Positions 25,061 through 34,678 of a stretch of 64,000 nucleotides of DNA are shown in pieces. This DNA comes from an uncultured Lachnospiraceae bacterium (lineage in GTDB: Bacteria > Bacillota > Clostridia > Lachnospirales > Anaerotignaceae). Position 1 is the stretch's first letter; each line of letters starts with the position of its first letter. The notes beneath the pieces are model-generated. The model saw only the letters and a list, made by a program, of their open reading frames with translations. It made no database searches and had not been told where the DNA came from. The position numbers were made by a program, and so were the translations under genes. The stretch is taken from positions 1 through 64,000 of the forward strand of contig CALWSU010000002.1 of the NCBI GenBank assembly GCA_944384295.1. The letters are read 5' to 3'.

Positions 25061-25522
25061 TTATTCTGTTTCTTCTGCTTCATCTGGCAAAGCTTTGTCA
25101 ATATATAATACCCCATCTAAATGATCCAATTCATGACACAGGGCAACTGCCATCAATTCTTCGCCTTCTACAATAATTTCTTCACCCTTGCGATTGTATG
25201 CCTTTACTTTGACATATTCCGGACGATCCACACGCGCGCTTTCACCTGGAACACTCAAGCAACCTTCATAATCAATTTGAGAACCACGTGTTTCTATGAT
25301 TTCTGGATTGATCAGTTCTACCAAACCTTCTCCAATATCAATCACAACAACGCGTTTGAGCACCCCTACTTGTGGTGCTGCCAAGCCTACTCCTTCCGCA
25401 GCATACATCGTATCTGCCATATCGTCTAATAATGTCAATGTATTTTGTTTGATTTCTTTGACTGGTTTACATACTTTGCGCAAGATTTCATCATTTTTCA
25501 AACGAATCTGTCTTGTTGCCAT
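25061..25522 (-). CDS. def: Peptide deformylase
   Basis: Removes the formyl group from nascent proteins. The 153-residue enzyme carries all three motifs: [19 protein letters not shown] (metal Cys) and HELDHLDGV (metal His pair and catalytic Glu). The start is ATG 25522, preceded by AAGGAGGAATATGAAT; another ATG two codons upstream sits too close to that site. The open frame extends upstream by 43 codons without any binding site. The gene lies 121 bases after priA and 12 before fmt. Confidence 0.97.
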   Translation of the reverse strand: MATRQIRLKNDEILRKVCKPVKEIKQNTLTLLDDMADTMYAAEGVGLAAPQVGVLKRVVVIDIGEGLVELINPEIIETRGSQIDYEGCLSVPGESARVDRPEYVKVKAYNRKGEEIIVEGEELMAVALCHELDHLDGVLYIDKALPDEAEETE

Positions 25523-25643
25523 ATTCATATTCCTCCTTATTTCTATTATTTCTATAACATCTGAATCATATAAAAGATTGTGGATTGCAAAAATTTGATT
25601 TTTTATTTTGTTATTCTCAGGTATTCTACCATATTTCATATGG

Positions 25644-28103
25644 TTACACAAGATTTTGTGGATTGAATGCCAAATGGAAATGTAATTTGCGTCTTTTTTC
25701 CTTTTTGACTTTATCTACTGTGTAAAGTACAAATGATTTCAAACGCTCGGCATCTGTTCCTTTTACAAACAACCGCCAACGATACTCCCCGCGAAATTTT
25801 GGCAATGCCGCCGGAGTAGGACCCAAAATCGAAAAACCTACCTTTTGATTATAATACTGCATCATTGCACCCAAACGCTGTGCCGCCTCAATCACTTCTT
25901 GCTCTTTTTGTCCTGTAATCAATACCGAAAATATATTGGTAAAAGGCGGATAGTCCATAGAACGCCGCAATGCAATCTCTTGGTCATAAAACCCTTTATA
26001 ATCTTGTATTGCCGCCATTTGTATGGCATGGCTTTCCGGCTGATACGTTTGTATCAGCACTTGACCTGGCAAACGGTCACGTCCTGCACGCCCTGCCGCC
26101 TGTGTAATCAACTGGAAGCAAGTTTCTGCCGCAGTATAACTGCCTGTATGCAAAGACAAATCTGCCGCCATAATCCCTACCAATGTCACATTTGGAAAAT
26201 CATGTCCTTTTGCAATCATTTGGGTACCGACTAATATATCGGCATTGCCTTTTGCAAAGGTTTCCAAAATCTGTGCATGACTGCCTTTGCGCATGGTGGT
26301 ATCCAAGTCCATACGCAAAATCCGGGCTTCTGGAAATAATTTTTGTGCTTCTTCTTCTATTTTTTGTGTACCTGTGCCAAAATAACGAATATATGGCGAG
26401 CCGCAAGCAGGGCAATGTTGCGGCACTGCTGCTTCTCTGCCACAATAATGGCACAGCAGTGTATTTTCTTTGGCATGATAAGTATATGTGATATTACATT
26501 CTGGACATACCAAAGCTTCGCCACAACTACGGCAAGATACAAACGTAGCATATCCACGACGATTCAAAAACAGCATCGTTTGCTGTTTTTTACGCAGATT
26601 TTCTGAAATCGCTTCTTGCAATGCTTTGCTAAAAGGAGAACGATTGCCCGCTTCCAATTCTTGCCGCATATCTATAATCGTGCTTTTTGGCAAATGGCTG
26701 CCCTTGGTACGTTCTGTCAATTCTACCAAACGATATTCTCCATTTTGTGCACGATAATAGCTTTCTAAATCCGGTGTTGCACTTCCCATCAAAAGCAGAG
26801 CGCCTGTCAATTTTGCGAGATGTGCTGCAACTTCTCTGGTATGGTATTTGGGCGTTATATCAGAATAATAGCTATTTTCGTGTGATTCGTCCATCACAAT
26901 CATGCCTAAACGGTCAAAGGGCATAAATAATGCTGAACGCGGACCAATCATCACAGAAATTTCTCCATCTCTAGCTTTTTTCCATTGGTCTAATCTTTCA
27001 CCCATAGAAAGACGACTATGTGTCACAGAAACACGACTGCCAAAACGCGAAATAAAACGCTGCATGATTTGCGGTGTTAAAGAAATTTCTGGTACCAATA
27101 CAATGGCTTGTTTTCCTTCTTGCAATACACGTGCTATCATCTGCATATAAATTTCTGTTTTGCCGCTTCCTGTCACACCATGCAGTAATACAGGGCGTTT
27201 GTTTGGTGCTGTCCACTCTTGCCAAATGGCATGTAATGCCTGTTCTTGTTGTGGTGTTGGGCGAAATGCGGTTGTTTGGGCATAATCTGATACTTGAAAC
27301 ACATCGCGTCGTTCTTCCTGTTTTTGTATCCGCAAAATGCCTTTTTTGTATAAAGTCAGTATCGGAGAATCACTCACAGCTGCCTTTTTTTGTAAGTCTT
27401 CGATACGCATACTGCCTTCTTGTTCTAATAATGCCAAAATACGGCATTGTCCTGCCAAACGTTTATCATGTTCTGCCTTTTGGCGTAATTGCGCAATGGC
27501 TTCTAAATCATCTGTCAGAAAAACATAACGTACTTCTTTTTTATAGGTATTGCGTGTTGTTTGTTGGCGTAATGTCAAAAGCCCTTTTTGTTTTAATGTT
27601 TGTATCAAATGTTTACTATGATTGCCCCATTGTGCTTCTGCTTCCTGCATCGGAATACTGCCGCCCTGTTCCAGCAAAAAAGACAAAAAGGCTGTTTCAT
27701 TTTGGCTTAATGCAGTTGGTATATCATCTTGTGATTTGCACTGAGATTCCACAAACCATATACTTTTGGTACGAATACCTGCTGGCATAATTGCTTGTAA
27801 ACATTGATTTAATGTACAAAAATATGTTTTTTGCATCCATTTCGCCAAAGCCAAAGTCGATGGTGTAAAAACTGGTTTGCCATCATCTAATACTTCTAAT
27901 ATGGTTTTGAGCTTATTTTCTGGTACGTCTGTGGTTTGCACAATATCAATCACATACCCTTCCGTTTTTGTGTTACGTTGTCCAAACGGTACCATCACAC
28001 GTACACCAATTTTTAATTGATTTTCCCATTCTTTTGCAATACGATAATCGAATACACGGTCTACTTCTTTATGGTTTGCATCTATGATGACTTGTGCGTA
28101 CAT
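25644..28103 (-). CDS. priA: Primosomal protein N' (replication restart helicase)
   Basis: A 3'-5' DNA helicase that reloads the replisome at stalled forks. The 819-residue protein has a DNA-binding N-terminal domain (about 1-100), winged helix, Walker [15 protein letters not shown], Walker B/DEx[11 protein letters not shown], and eight cysteines for two zinc sites ([31 protein letters not shown]), then the helicase C domain with [14 protein letters not shown]. The ATG 28103 follows AAAGGAGGG; the frame extends six codons upstream. coaBC, normally located just before priA in Bacillus, is absent here. Confidence 0.97.
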   Translation of the reverse strand: MYAQVIIDANHKEVDRVFDYRIAKEWENQLKIGVRVMVPFGQRNTKTEGYVIDIVQTTDVPENKLKTILEVLDDGKPVFTPSTLALAKWMQKTYFCTLNQCLQAIMPAGIRTKSIWFVESQCKSQDDIPTALSQNETAFLSFLLEQGGSIPMQEAEAQWGNHSKHLIQTLKQKGLLTLRQQTTRNTYKKEVRYVFLTDDLEAIAQLRQKAEHDKRLAGQCRILALLEQEGSMRIEDLQKKAAVSDSPILTLYKKGILRIQKQEERRDVFQVSDYAQTTAFRPTPQQEQALHAIWQEWTAPNKRPVLLHGVTGSGKTEIYMQMIARVLQEGKQAIVLVPEISLTPQIMQRFISRFGSRVSVTHSRLSMGERLDQWKKARDGEISVMIGPRSALFMPFDRLGMIVMDESHENSYYSDITPKYHTREVAAHLAKLTGALLLMGSATPDLESYYRAQNGEYRLVELTERTKGSHLPKSTIIDMRQELEAGNRSPFSKALQEAISENLRKKQQTMLFLNRRGYATFVSCRSCGEALVCPECNITYTYHAKENTLLCHYCGREAAVPQHCPACGSPYIRYFGTGTQKIEEEAQKLFPEARILRMDLDTTMRKGSHAQILETFAKGNADILVGTQMIAKGHDFPNVTLVGIMAADLSLHTGSYTAAETCFQLITQAAGRAGRDRLPGQVLIQTYQPESHAIQMAAIQDYKGFYDQEIALRRSMDYPPFTNIFSVLITGQKEQEVIEAAQRLGAMMQYYNQKVGFSILGPTPAALPKFRGEYRWRLFVKGTDAERLKSFVLYTVDKVKKEKRRKLHFHLAFNPQNLV

Positions 28104-28134
28104 AAGCCCTCCTTTTCCCAAAGATATATCAAAA

Positions 28135-28178
28135 CAAAGAAATCAGAAATCCTTGATAGAATCATGAATTTCTGACTT
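28135..28178 (-). terminator. Terminator between rpoZ and priA
   Basis: Inverted repeat AGAAATCAGAAAT with ATTTCTGACTTCT (one mismatch) lies at 28137-28175, on the minus strand after rpoZ and before priA. A second, smaller dyad is near 28200-28222. No gene is seen in 28104-28272. Confidence 0.6.
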
Positions 28179-28272
28179 CTGCTTTGGTTGTCTTAGCTTT
28201 CTTGGGATAAACCCGAAAGCGGCATATTTCTATGATTTGCGATTTGACTTTATATATTTCTTTTCTAATGCA

Positions 28273-28572
28273 TTAATTTTCTGTTTCTTCTGTTTGTAAG
28301 GTAGTATCTTCTTCCATTTCTTCTGTTGCCTGCGCAGATGATTCCTCAGTATGTCCTTGGCGTACTTTAATTTTTCCTTGATATAATTCATTGATGGCGA
28401 TAGAAACGGGTTTATCTACTTTGGTATCGCTGACCAAAGGTTCCGCATGGTCTACCAATTGTCTGGCACGTTTTGCAGCCGCAATCACAATGGTATATCT
28501 ACTGCCCAATGTAATATCGTCTGTGTCTTTTGAAATCACGTCTAATAAATCAGTATAAGATGGTCTTAACAT
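28273..28572 (-). CDS. rpoZ: RNA polymerase omega subunit
   Basis: Omega assists assembly of beta-prime into RNA polymerase. The 99-residue protein has the family start MLRPSYTDLL, the region RYTIVIAAAKRARQL, and an acidic Glu/Thr-rich tail (about 75-99). The ATG 28572 follows AAAGGAGAG and lies 2 bases after the gmk stop. The order gmk-rpoZ is standard. Confidence 0.96.
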   Translation of the reverse strand: MLRPSYTDLLDVISKDTDDITLGSRYTIVIAAAKRARQLVDHAEPLVSDTKVDKPVSIAINELYQGKIKVRQGHTEESSAQATEEMEEDTTLQTEETEN

Positions 28573-28574
28573 GT

Positions 28575-29183
28575 TCAAATCTCTCCTTTGAATGTTTTCT
28601 GAATATCTTGATTCCTACTACATTTCATTGTTTCCGCATGTACAATATCTAAAATATCCTGCGTTGCTTGTGCTACCGTATCGTTGATGACCACATAATC
28701 ATAATCCTGCACAAATTCCATTTCTTCTAATGCGCGATGAATCCGACGATTGATGGTTTCTTTGTCTTCTGTACCGCGATTGGTCAAGCGTCTGCCCAAT
28801 TCTTCCAAATTGGGTGGCACCAAAAAAATGAGCACGCCTTCGGGATATAATTTTTTGACTTGCAATGCACCTTGCACTTCAATTTCCAAAATGACATTTT
28901 GTCCTTTTTGCAGTTGTTCTATCACATATGCGCGTGGTGTACCATAACAGTTCCCGCAAAACTCTGCCCATTCCAATAATTCATTTTGCGTAATCATACG
29001 TTGAAATTCTTCCCTTGTACGGAAGAAATAATGCACACCGTTTTGCTCATATTCTCTGGGTGCGCGTGTGGTTGCAGAAATCGACAATGAAAAATTCTCT
29101 CTTTGTGTCAACTGTTCTACGATGGTACCCTTTCCCGAACCAGACGGTCCTGATATAATCACCAATAATCCTTGTTTTTTCAT
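28575..29183 (-). CDS. gmk: Guanylate kinase
   Basis: Phosphorylates GMP to GDP with ATP, in nucleotide supply and ppGpp balance. The 202-residue protein has the P-loop [12 protein letters not shown], the GMP-binding [19 protein letters not shown] (Tyr and Arg residues), [12 protein letters not shown] and the lid [13 protein letters not shown]. Its ATG overlaps the remA stop by 4 bases. Confidence 0.97.
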   Translation of the reverse strand: MKKQGLLVIISGPSGSGKGTIVEQLTQRENFSLSISATTRAPREYEQNGVHYFFRTREEFQRMITQNELLEWAEFCGNCYGTPRAYVIEQLQKGQNVILEIEVQGALQVKKLYPEGVLIFLVPPNLEELGRRLTNRGTEDKETINRRIHRALEEMEFVQDYDYVVINDTVAQATQDILDIVHAETMKCSRNQDIQKTFKGEI

Positions 29184-29443
29184 ATTACACTCCCCTTTTG
29201 CTCTGCCGCAAGGCGTCCGCCGATGGTTTCTGGCATATTGGGCGACAAAACCACACTGCCATTATCCATTACAATGACACATCTTGTTTTTCTGCCATAT
29301 GTCGCATCAATCAAAACACCCTTTTCTTTTGCTTCTTGTATAATACGTTTGATGGGTGCTGATTCAGGGCTGATAATCGCAATAATACGATTGGCGGAAA
29401 CCACATTCCCATACCCGATATTCAAAAACTGTATTCTGTCCAT
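29180..29443 (-). CDS. remA: RemA-like regulatory protein (DUF370)
   Basis: RemA is a DNA-binding regulator of biofilm matrix and osmoprotection genes in Bacillus; its role in Clostridia is unknown. The 87-residue protein shows the conserved core [38 protein letters not shown] and SGGVV-like NGSVVLSPN. It overlaps gmk by 4 bases and follows yicC by 4 bases. The position between yicC and gmk is typical. Confidence 0.95.
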   Translation of the reverse strand: MDRIQFLNIGYGNVVSANRIIAIISPESAPIKRIIQEAKEKGVLIDATYGRKTRCVIVMDNGSVVLSPNMPETIGGRLAAEQKGSVI

Positions 29444-29447
29444 ATCC

Positions 29448-30329
29448 TCACTCCAGATTTTGAATTTGTTCTCTTATCTTCTCGATTTCGCTTTTGAGTG
29501 CAATGGTTGCCTGTACAATACGAATATCATTTGCTTTTGACGCAATGGTATTGGATTCGCGATTCATTTCTTGCACCAAGAAATCTAATTTTCTGCCCAC
29601 TTGACCACCATTGTGCAAAATGCTTTCCAATTGTTGCAAATGGCTGTGCAGTCGTGTCAATTCTTCATCAATGCATCCCTTATCTGCAATGATTGCAACT
29701 TCCATCGCCAAACGTTGTTCATCTATTTCTGTTTGTGCCAATAATTCTTTGATGCGATGATGCAATTTTTCTTGATATTCTACGACAACAGAAGGTGCAT
29801 ATGTTTCTACTTCTTCCACCAATTCTTGTATTCTTTTTCCTTTTTGCAAAATATTTTGTTTGAGGTGTTCCCCTTCCACGCTACGCATAGAGATGAAGTT
29901 ATTTAATGCCATTTCCAATGCGGGTAACAATGCTGTCCAAATGACATCTTCTTCTTTTTGTGCCTTTTCTACTGTAATCACTTCTGGAAATTTTGCAGTT
30001 AAGGACAACAAATCCGCCCCATTGACACCTAATAAATTTTCCAATTCACGTAATTTTTCAGCATATGCTACTGCCAAACCTGCATTGAGTTTGACCGCTA
30101 CATCTTCTACAGAAAATGTTTCAAAATTGATATATACATCGGTTTTACCACGAAATATTTCCTGCATCAATCTTTTTTTGACGCGATCTTCCAGACTTGC
30201 CAAAGAACGGGGCAATTTAATACTCATATCATTATAACGATGATTGACAGATTTAATCTCTACGGTAAAACGTCTGTCCTCTGCAAGATATTCTCCCCGA
30301 CCATAACCAGTCATGCTTCTTATATTCAT
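29448..30329 (-). CDS. yicC: YicC/YloC family endoribonuclease
   Basis: A 293-residue YicC-family protein; members have RNase activity on small RNAs. It starts [14 protein letters not shown], the classic family start, contains [18 protein letters not shown] in the N-terminal domain, and ends with the DUF1732 region ([24 protein letters not shown]). The ATG 30329 follows AAAGGGAAAGGG; the frame extends 29 codons upstream without support. A promoter at 30375-30403 makes it the first gene of the large cluster. Confidence 0.95.
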   Translation of the reverse strand: MNIRSMTGYGRGEYLAEDRRFTVEIKSVNHRYNDMSIKLPRSLASLEDRVKKRLMQEIFRGKTDVYINFETFSVEDVAVKLNAGLAVAYAEKLRELENLLGVNGADLLSLTAKFPEVITVEKAQKEEDVIWTALLPALEMALNNFISMRSVEGEHLKQNILQKGKRIQELVEEVETYAPSVVVEYQEKLHHRIKELLAQTEIDEQRLAMEVAIIADKGCIDEELTRLHSHLQQLESILHNGGQVGRKLDFLVQEMNRESNTIASKANDIRIVQATIALKSEIEKIREQIQNLE

Positions 30330-30374
30330 ATCGATCCCTTTCCCTTTACTTTTGCGTACATTCTGAACTGTCTT

Positions 30375-30403
30375 ATTATAGCGGTTTCTTCTCAAAAACG
30401 CAA
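30375..30403 (-). promoter_or_regulatory. Promoter of the yicC-remA-gmk-rpoZ operon
   Basis: The minus strand reads TTGCGT (30403-30398), 17 bases, TATAAT (30380-30375), about 45 bases before the yicC start. Confidence 0.75.
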
Positions 30404-30539
30404 TAAAAAGCGGCAATTGTATCCACTATTTTTCATCAAATTTTAATCTTTATATTTTTTGCACTCTTGTTTGATAGGATATACTCATGCTATACTGTGT
30501 TTCAGATAAGAATCAGACATGAAAAAGGGGGAATCTGTC

Positions 30540-32306
30540 ATGGCATTGGACGGTATTACTACCGCAGCCATACTGCATGAAATGAAATCCATACTGATTG
30601 GCGGGCGTATTGATAAAATTCATCAGCCTGTATCCGATGAGATTCGGTTTTCTGTACGCACTACAGGAGGAAATTATAAAGTATTGGCATCTGCCAATTC
30701 TGGACATCCACGTCTGCATATTACAGAACATACCAGAGAAAACCCTATGACAGCGCCTTTATTTTGTATGGTGCTGCGCAAGCATATTGCAGGCGGAAAA
30801 ATTGTCAATCTATCACAGCCAAATTTTGAGCGTATCCTAGTGATAGACATAGAATCTGCCAACGAAATGGGCGATTTGACAACAAAACATTTGATTTTGG
30901 AAATCATGGGAAAACACAGCAATCTCATTTTAACAGATGAAAACAATAAAATATTAGATGCCATCAAGCGCGTATCCCATGATAAAAGCTCTGTACGTGA
31001 AGTTTTGCCCGGTAAAACATATGTACTTCCTCCCTCACAGGAAAAACAAGATCCCACACAACTGAATCAAACACAGTTTTTTTCCTTCTTACAAGTACAG
31101 CCTGGACAGAAAATACAAAACTTTTTGTATCAATCTTACACCGGAATCAGTCCAATCATGGCAGCGGAAATCTGTCATCGTGCACAGATTGACCCATCGA
31201 ATGCATGTGTACAATTGACGCAAACACAAGCAGAACAGCTATATACCACTTTTTCTGCCGTGATGCAAGATGTCGCAATGGCACAATATACACCAGCTAT
31301 TTATTATCAAAAAGCAGGTGGGAAAATCATTGATTTTGGCGTGTTGCCCATGACACAATTTGATACATTATACAAAAAAACATTTTCTAGTATATCTGCT
31401 GTATTAGAAGCATTTTATACTGAACGTGACAATGCTGCACATATCAAACAACGTGCGCATGATACGCGTCGTTTGATTTTGACCAATATTGAACGTTGTG
31501 TGAAAAAGAAAGAAATACAGCAAAAAACATTACGTGATATTGCCAATCGAGAAGTATGGAAACGCAAAGGCGAATTGATTACAGCAAACATCTATGCGAT
31601 TGCACCACAATCCAGCGTATTTCGTACCACAGATTTTTATGAACCAGATTTACCAGAAATCGAAATTGCATTAGACCCTACCAAAACACCAGCGGAAAAT
31701 GCACAAAAATATTTTCAGAAATACAATAAAGCCAAGCGTACATTGGCTGCTATGCAGATACAACAAAAACAAAATGATGAAGAATTGGCATATTTAGAAA
31801 GTGTATTGCAAGCCTTAGACACCATTAAAGACGAAGCCGATTTAGCGGAAATCCGTACCGAACTGGCAGAAAGCGGCTTTATTCGCAGAACAGCACCCAA
31901 AAAGGGACAAGCAAAACCCAAAAAAGCAAAACCTATGCGCTTTATCTCCTCAGATGGATATGAAATTTTGGTAGGAAAAAGCAATTTACAGAATGATACC
32001 TTGACATTAAAAACCGCAGAACCTACCGATATTTGGTTACACACAAAAGAAATCCCTGGCTCTCATGTCATCATACGCACACAGGGACAAAACGAAGTAC
32101 CCATTCCCACATTGGAAGAAGCGGCAAATCTAGCGGCATACTTTAGCAAAGCCAAAAATAGCAGTATGGTACCTGTAGATTATACGCAGCGCAAAAATGT
32201 CAAAAAACCCAATGGTGCAAAACCTGGCATGGTGATTTATCTGACCAATAAAACCATCTATATCACACCAGACGAAGAAAAAGTCAATCAAATGCAAACC
32301 ACATGA
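30540..32306 (+). CDS. rqcH: Rqc2 homologue RqcH (NFACT family)
   Basis: RqcH binds stalled 50S-peptidyl-tRNA complexes and adds alanine tails that mark the peptide for degradation; older labels are fibronectin-binding protein. The 588-residue protein has the NFACT-N domain (start MALDGITTAAIL, with ISGGRIDKIHQP-like IGGRIDKIHQP), helix-hairpin-helix and coiled-coil middle (about 270-440), and the C-terminal NFACT-R domain with DIWLHTKEIPGSHVII and DYTQRKNVKKPNG. The ATG 30540 follows AAAAAGGGGG; another ATG 7 codons upstream includes it. It is divergent from yicC. Confidence 0.96.
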   Translation: MALDGITTAAILHEMKSILIGGRIDKIHQPVSDEIRFSVRTTGGNYKVLASANSGHPRLHITEHTRENPMTAPLFCMVLRKHIAGGKIVNLSQPNFERILVIDIESANEMGDLTTKHLILEIMGKHSNLILTDENNKILDAIKRVSHDKSSVREVLPGKTYVLPPSQEKQDPTQLNQTQFFSFLQVQPGQKIQNFLYQSYTGISPIMAAEICHRAQIDPSNACVQLTQTQAEQLYTTFSAVMQDVAMAQYTPAIYYQKAGGKIIDFGVLPMTQFDTLYKKTFSSISAVLEAFYTERDNAAHIKQRAHDTRRLILTNIERCVKKKEIQQKTLRDIANREVWKRKGELITANIYAIAPQSSVFRTTDFYEPDLPEIEIALDPTKTPAENAQKYFQKYNKAKRTLAAMQIQQKQNDEELAYLESVLQALDTIKDEADLAEIRTELAESGFIRRTAPKKGQAKPKKAKPMRFISSDGYEILVGKSNLQNDTLTLKTAEPTDIWLHTKEIPGSHVIIRTQGQNEVPIPTLEEAANLAAYFSKAKNSSMVPVDYTQRKNVKKPNGAKPGMVIYLTNKTIYITPDEEKVNQMQTT

Positions 32307-32313
32307 TATTGTA

Positions 32314-32355
32314 AAAACGCCGCAAAATATAGATATTGCTCTATTTTGCGGCGTT
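32314..32355. terminator. Bidirectional terminator after rqcH
   Basis: Stem AAAACGCCGCAAAATA with TATTTTGCGGCGTTTT and T-runs on both strands, between convergent genes. Confidence 0.9.
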
Positions 32356-32357
32356 TT

Positions 32358-32750
32358 TTATACTACCTTGTATTTTGGAAAGATATACGCGAAAGTATCT
32401 TGGAGTAATTCTTTCACTTCTTGAAAATGCTTTGGATAGGCAGAATGTCCCATAGCGTGAATCTCTTTTCCAGATGTGGTACGGATATGTAATGCCCAGC
32501 CATCACCCGCGCATAAGCATTGTTCCATTTGACAAAACCCGTCCCATTCTGAAATATGATATGATTGTAATTTCTCCCACAATATATCACTTTTTGATAT
32601 TGGGATACAAAATGTATCTTGCTTGCGTTCCGTGATAAAAGTATCCAGTTGCACTTCTGCCTGTTCTGTATCCAATTGTGTCAAACGATACCAAACAAAA
32701 TATCCATCATTTCTACCATAACGAAACGAAAAAGTAGTCAAATTCTCCAT
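32358..32750 (-). CDS. Uncharacterised protein
   Basis: A 130-residue soluble protein without signal peptide or membrane helix. I do not recognise a family. It looks like a single alpha/beta domain: beta-rich N-terminal half (FSFRYGRNDGYFVWYRL), two Cys near the middle (Cys47 and the CQMEQCLC region), then GWALHIRTTSGKEIHAMGHS and a helix LLQDTFAYIFP. AAAGGAGTG precedes the ATG well. It converges on rqcH and follows the rny terminator, so it is probably expressed alone. Confidence 0.65.
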   Translation of the reverse strand: MENLTTFSFRYGRNDGYFVWYRLTQLDTEQAEVQLDTFITERKQDTFCIPISKSDILWEKLQSYHISEWDGFCQMEQCLCAGDGWALHIRTTSGKEIHAMGHSAYPKHFQEVKELLQDTFAYIFPKYKVV

Positions 32751-32812
32751 GAAACATTACACTCCTTTTGATATTGGATTGCAAAATCAACTTACTTTCC
32801 TTCATACAGAAA

Positions 32813-32856
32813 AACCAGAAATCTCATCTTGATTTCAAAGAGAAAGATTTCTGGTT
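32813..32856 (-). terminator. Terminator after rny
   Basis: Perfect 12-bp stem AACCAGAAATCT with AGATTTCTGGTT, followed on the minus strand by TTTTTC. Confidence 0.85.
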
Positions 32857-32912
32857 CTTTTCACAAAGACATGTAATGATATTTACTATACATAGTCTTG
32901 TCATTTTCTAAA

Positions 32913-34463
32913 TTATTTTGCATAGTCGACTGCTCTGGTTTCCCGAATCAAGTTGACTTTGATTTGACCCGGATATTCCAGCTCTTCTTCTATCTTCTTT
33001 GCAATATCTCTTGCCAATAATGTCATGCCTTCATCATTCACATCTTCTGGCACTACCACGATACGCAGTTCACGTCCCGCTTGAATTGCAAAAGATTTTT
33101 CAACACCCTTGAACTGGTCTGCGATTTCTTCCAATTTTTGCAGACGTTTGATATAAGATTCTAATGTTTCACGTCTTGCACCAGGTCTTGCAGCAGAAAT
33201 TGCGTCAGCAGCCTGTACCAATACTGCAATGATGCTTTGTGGTTCTACATCGCCATGATGTGCTTCCACAGCATTGATAATTGTTTGATTTTCTTTATAA
33301 CGTTTGAGTAAGCCCACGCCAATGCTGACATGAGAGCCTTCCATTTCATGATCCACACTCTTACCAATATCATGCAGCAAACCAGCGCGTTTTGCCATGT
33401 TGACATCTACTCCAAGTTCTGCCGCCATCAAGCCAGCAAGATGTGCCACTTCTATGGAATGTTTCAATACATTTTGTCCATAACTGGTTCTGTATTTGAG
33501 TTTTCCCAACAACTTAATCAATTCAGGATGCAAACCATTGACCCCTGTATCGAATGTTGCCGATTCCCCTTCATCGCGAATGATAGTTTCGACTTCTTTT
33601 CTTGCTTTTTCTACCATTTCTTCAATGCGGGACGGATGTACACGACCATCTACAATCAGTTTTTCCAAAGCGATTCTAGCGATTTCTCTGCGAATCGGAT
33701 CAAAACCAGACAAAATCACTGCTTCTGGTGTATCATCAATAATCAAATCAATGCCTGTCAAAGTTTCCAGCGCACGAATGTTGCGTCCCTCTCTGCCAAT
33801 GATTCGACCTTTCATTTCATCATTTGGCAGTTGTACCACAGATACGGTTGTTTCTGCCACATGATCCACCGCGCATCTTTGAATGGCATTCGCCACAATT
33901 TCACGAGAACGCTTATCTGCTTCTAATTTGGCTTTACTTTCAATTTCTTTGATCATCAAAGTTGCTTCATGCTTGACATCTGTTTCTACCATTGCCAAAA
34001 TATAATTTTTGGCTTCTTCCGTTGTCAGACCGGAAATACGCTCCAATTTCTGCAATTGTTTTTCGCGTAATTGTTTTGCTTCTTCTTTTTGTTCTTCCAA
34101 TTCTTCGAGTTTTTTCGCCATTTGTTCTTCTTTGCGCTCTAAAGATTCTGTTTTGCGATCCAGCGCTTCTTCTTTTTGGAACAAACGTCTTTCGTTGCGT
34201 TGCAACTCATTGCGTCTGTCACGCACTTCTTTTTCTAACTCGTTTTTGGCTCTAATACTGTCCTCTTTGGCCTCCAGGAGGATTTCTTTCTTTCTTGCCT
34301 CTGCATCTTTTACGGCCTCATCCACAATTTTTTCAGCACGGTCTTCTGCCACGCCCACTTTTGCTTCTGCAATATGCTTTCTGTAAAAAATTCCGACAAT
34401 CATCCCCAGAAGGAGTCCGATCACAGCACAGATAATACTTAAAATGAAACTTATCGGTTCTAT
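32913..34463 (-). CDS. rny: Ribonuclease Y, apparently with an AUA start
   Basis: The membrane-bound endonuclease that starts mRNA decay in many Firmicutes. Features are one N-terminal membrane helix (about residues 5-25), a long Glu/Lys/Arg coiled coil (about 30-200), a KH domain ([15 protein letters not shown]) and an HD domain ([12 protein letters not shown]). No ATG or TTG follows the clear site GGGAGGTG at proper distance. The codon 8 bases after it is ATA (34463), giving 516 residues, close to the usual 520. A GTG three codons earlier overlaps the site, and an ATG at 34547 lies at the transcription start predicted from the promoter at 34550-34578, so it is unlikely to be used. The start is therefore inferred; the gene itself is certain. 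Confidence 0.9.
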   Translation of the reverse strand: MEPISFILSIICAVIGLLLGMIVGIFYRKHIAEAKVGVAEDRAEKIVDEAVKDAEARKKEILLEAKEDSIRAKNELEKEVRDRRNELQRNERRLFQKEEALDRKTESLERKEEQMAKKLEELEEQKEEAKQLREKQLQKLERISGLTTEEAKNYILAMVETDVKHEATLMIKEIESKAKLEADKRSREIVANAIQRCAVDHVAETTVSVVQLPNDEMKGRIIGREGRNIRALETLTGIDLIIDDTPEAVILSGFDPIRREIARIALEKLIVDGRVHPSRIEEMVEKARKEVETIIRDEGESATFDTGVNGLHPELIKLLGKLKYRTSYGQNVLKHSIEVAHLAGLMAAELGVDVNMAKRAGLLHDIGKSVDHEMEGSHVSIGVGLLKRYKENQTIINAVEAHHGDVEPQSIIAVLVQAADAISAARPGARRETLESYIKRLQKLEEIADQFKGVEKSFAIQAGRELRIVVVPEDVNDEGMTLLARDIAKKIEEELEYPGQIKVNLIRETRAVDYAK

Positions 34464-34549
34464 GAAAAACACCTCCCTAATTTTTTTGTTTTGCAATGTT
34501 CCGAAACAGGATTCATATAGCCATAAGTAGTGTATCGTACACTTCATTT

Positions 34550-34578
34550 ATTTTATAGCCTTTTTACATACCTGTCAA
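34550..34578 (-). promoter_or_regulatory. rny promoter
   Basis: The minus strand reads TTGACA (34578-34573), 17 bases, TAAAAT (34555-34550). It predicts a transcript start near 34543 and a leader of about 80 bases. Confidence 0.75.
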
Positions 34579-34678
34579 GCAGGATTTCACGTATTGACGT
34601 ATCTACCTTCGTGCAAAAAGTCAAAAAACAGAGGTGTTTCCTACCAATTCTTGCTAGAATTGCATGAAAATCATGGTA

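Noticed and set aside
27074-27790. Plus-strand frame of 238 codons opposite priA
   Set aside because: Antisense to conserved helicase motifs; composition is Val/Leu/Cys-rich and there is no ribosome binding site.
28190-28260. Possible small RNA or riboswitch before priA
   Set aside because: Only a short dyad is seen; no conserved riboswitch motif is recognised.
34545-34547. ATG as the start of RNase Y
   Set aside because: It coincides with the transcription start expected from the promoter at 34550-34578, has no ribosome site, and would add 28 atypical residues.
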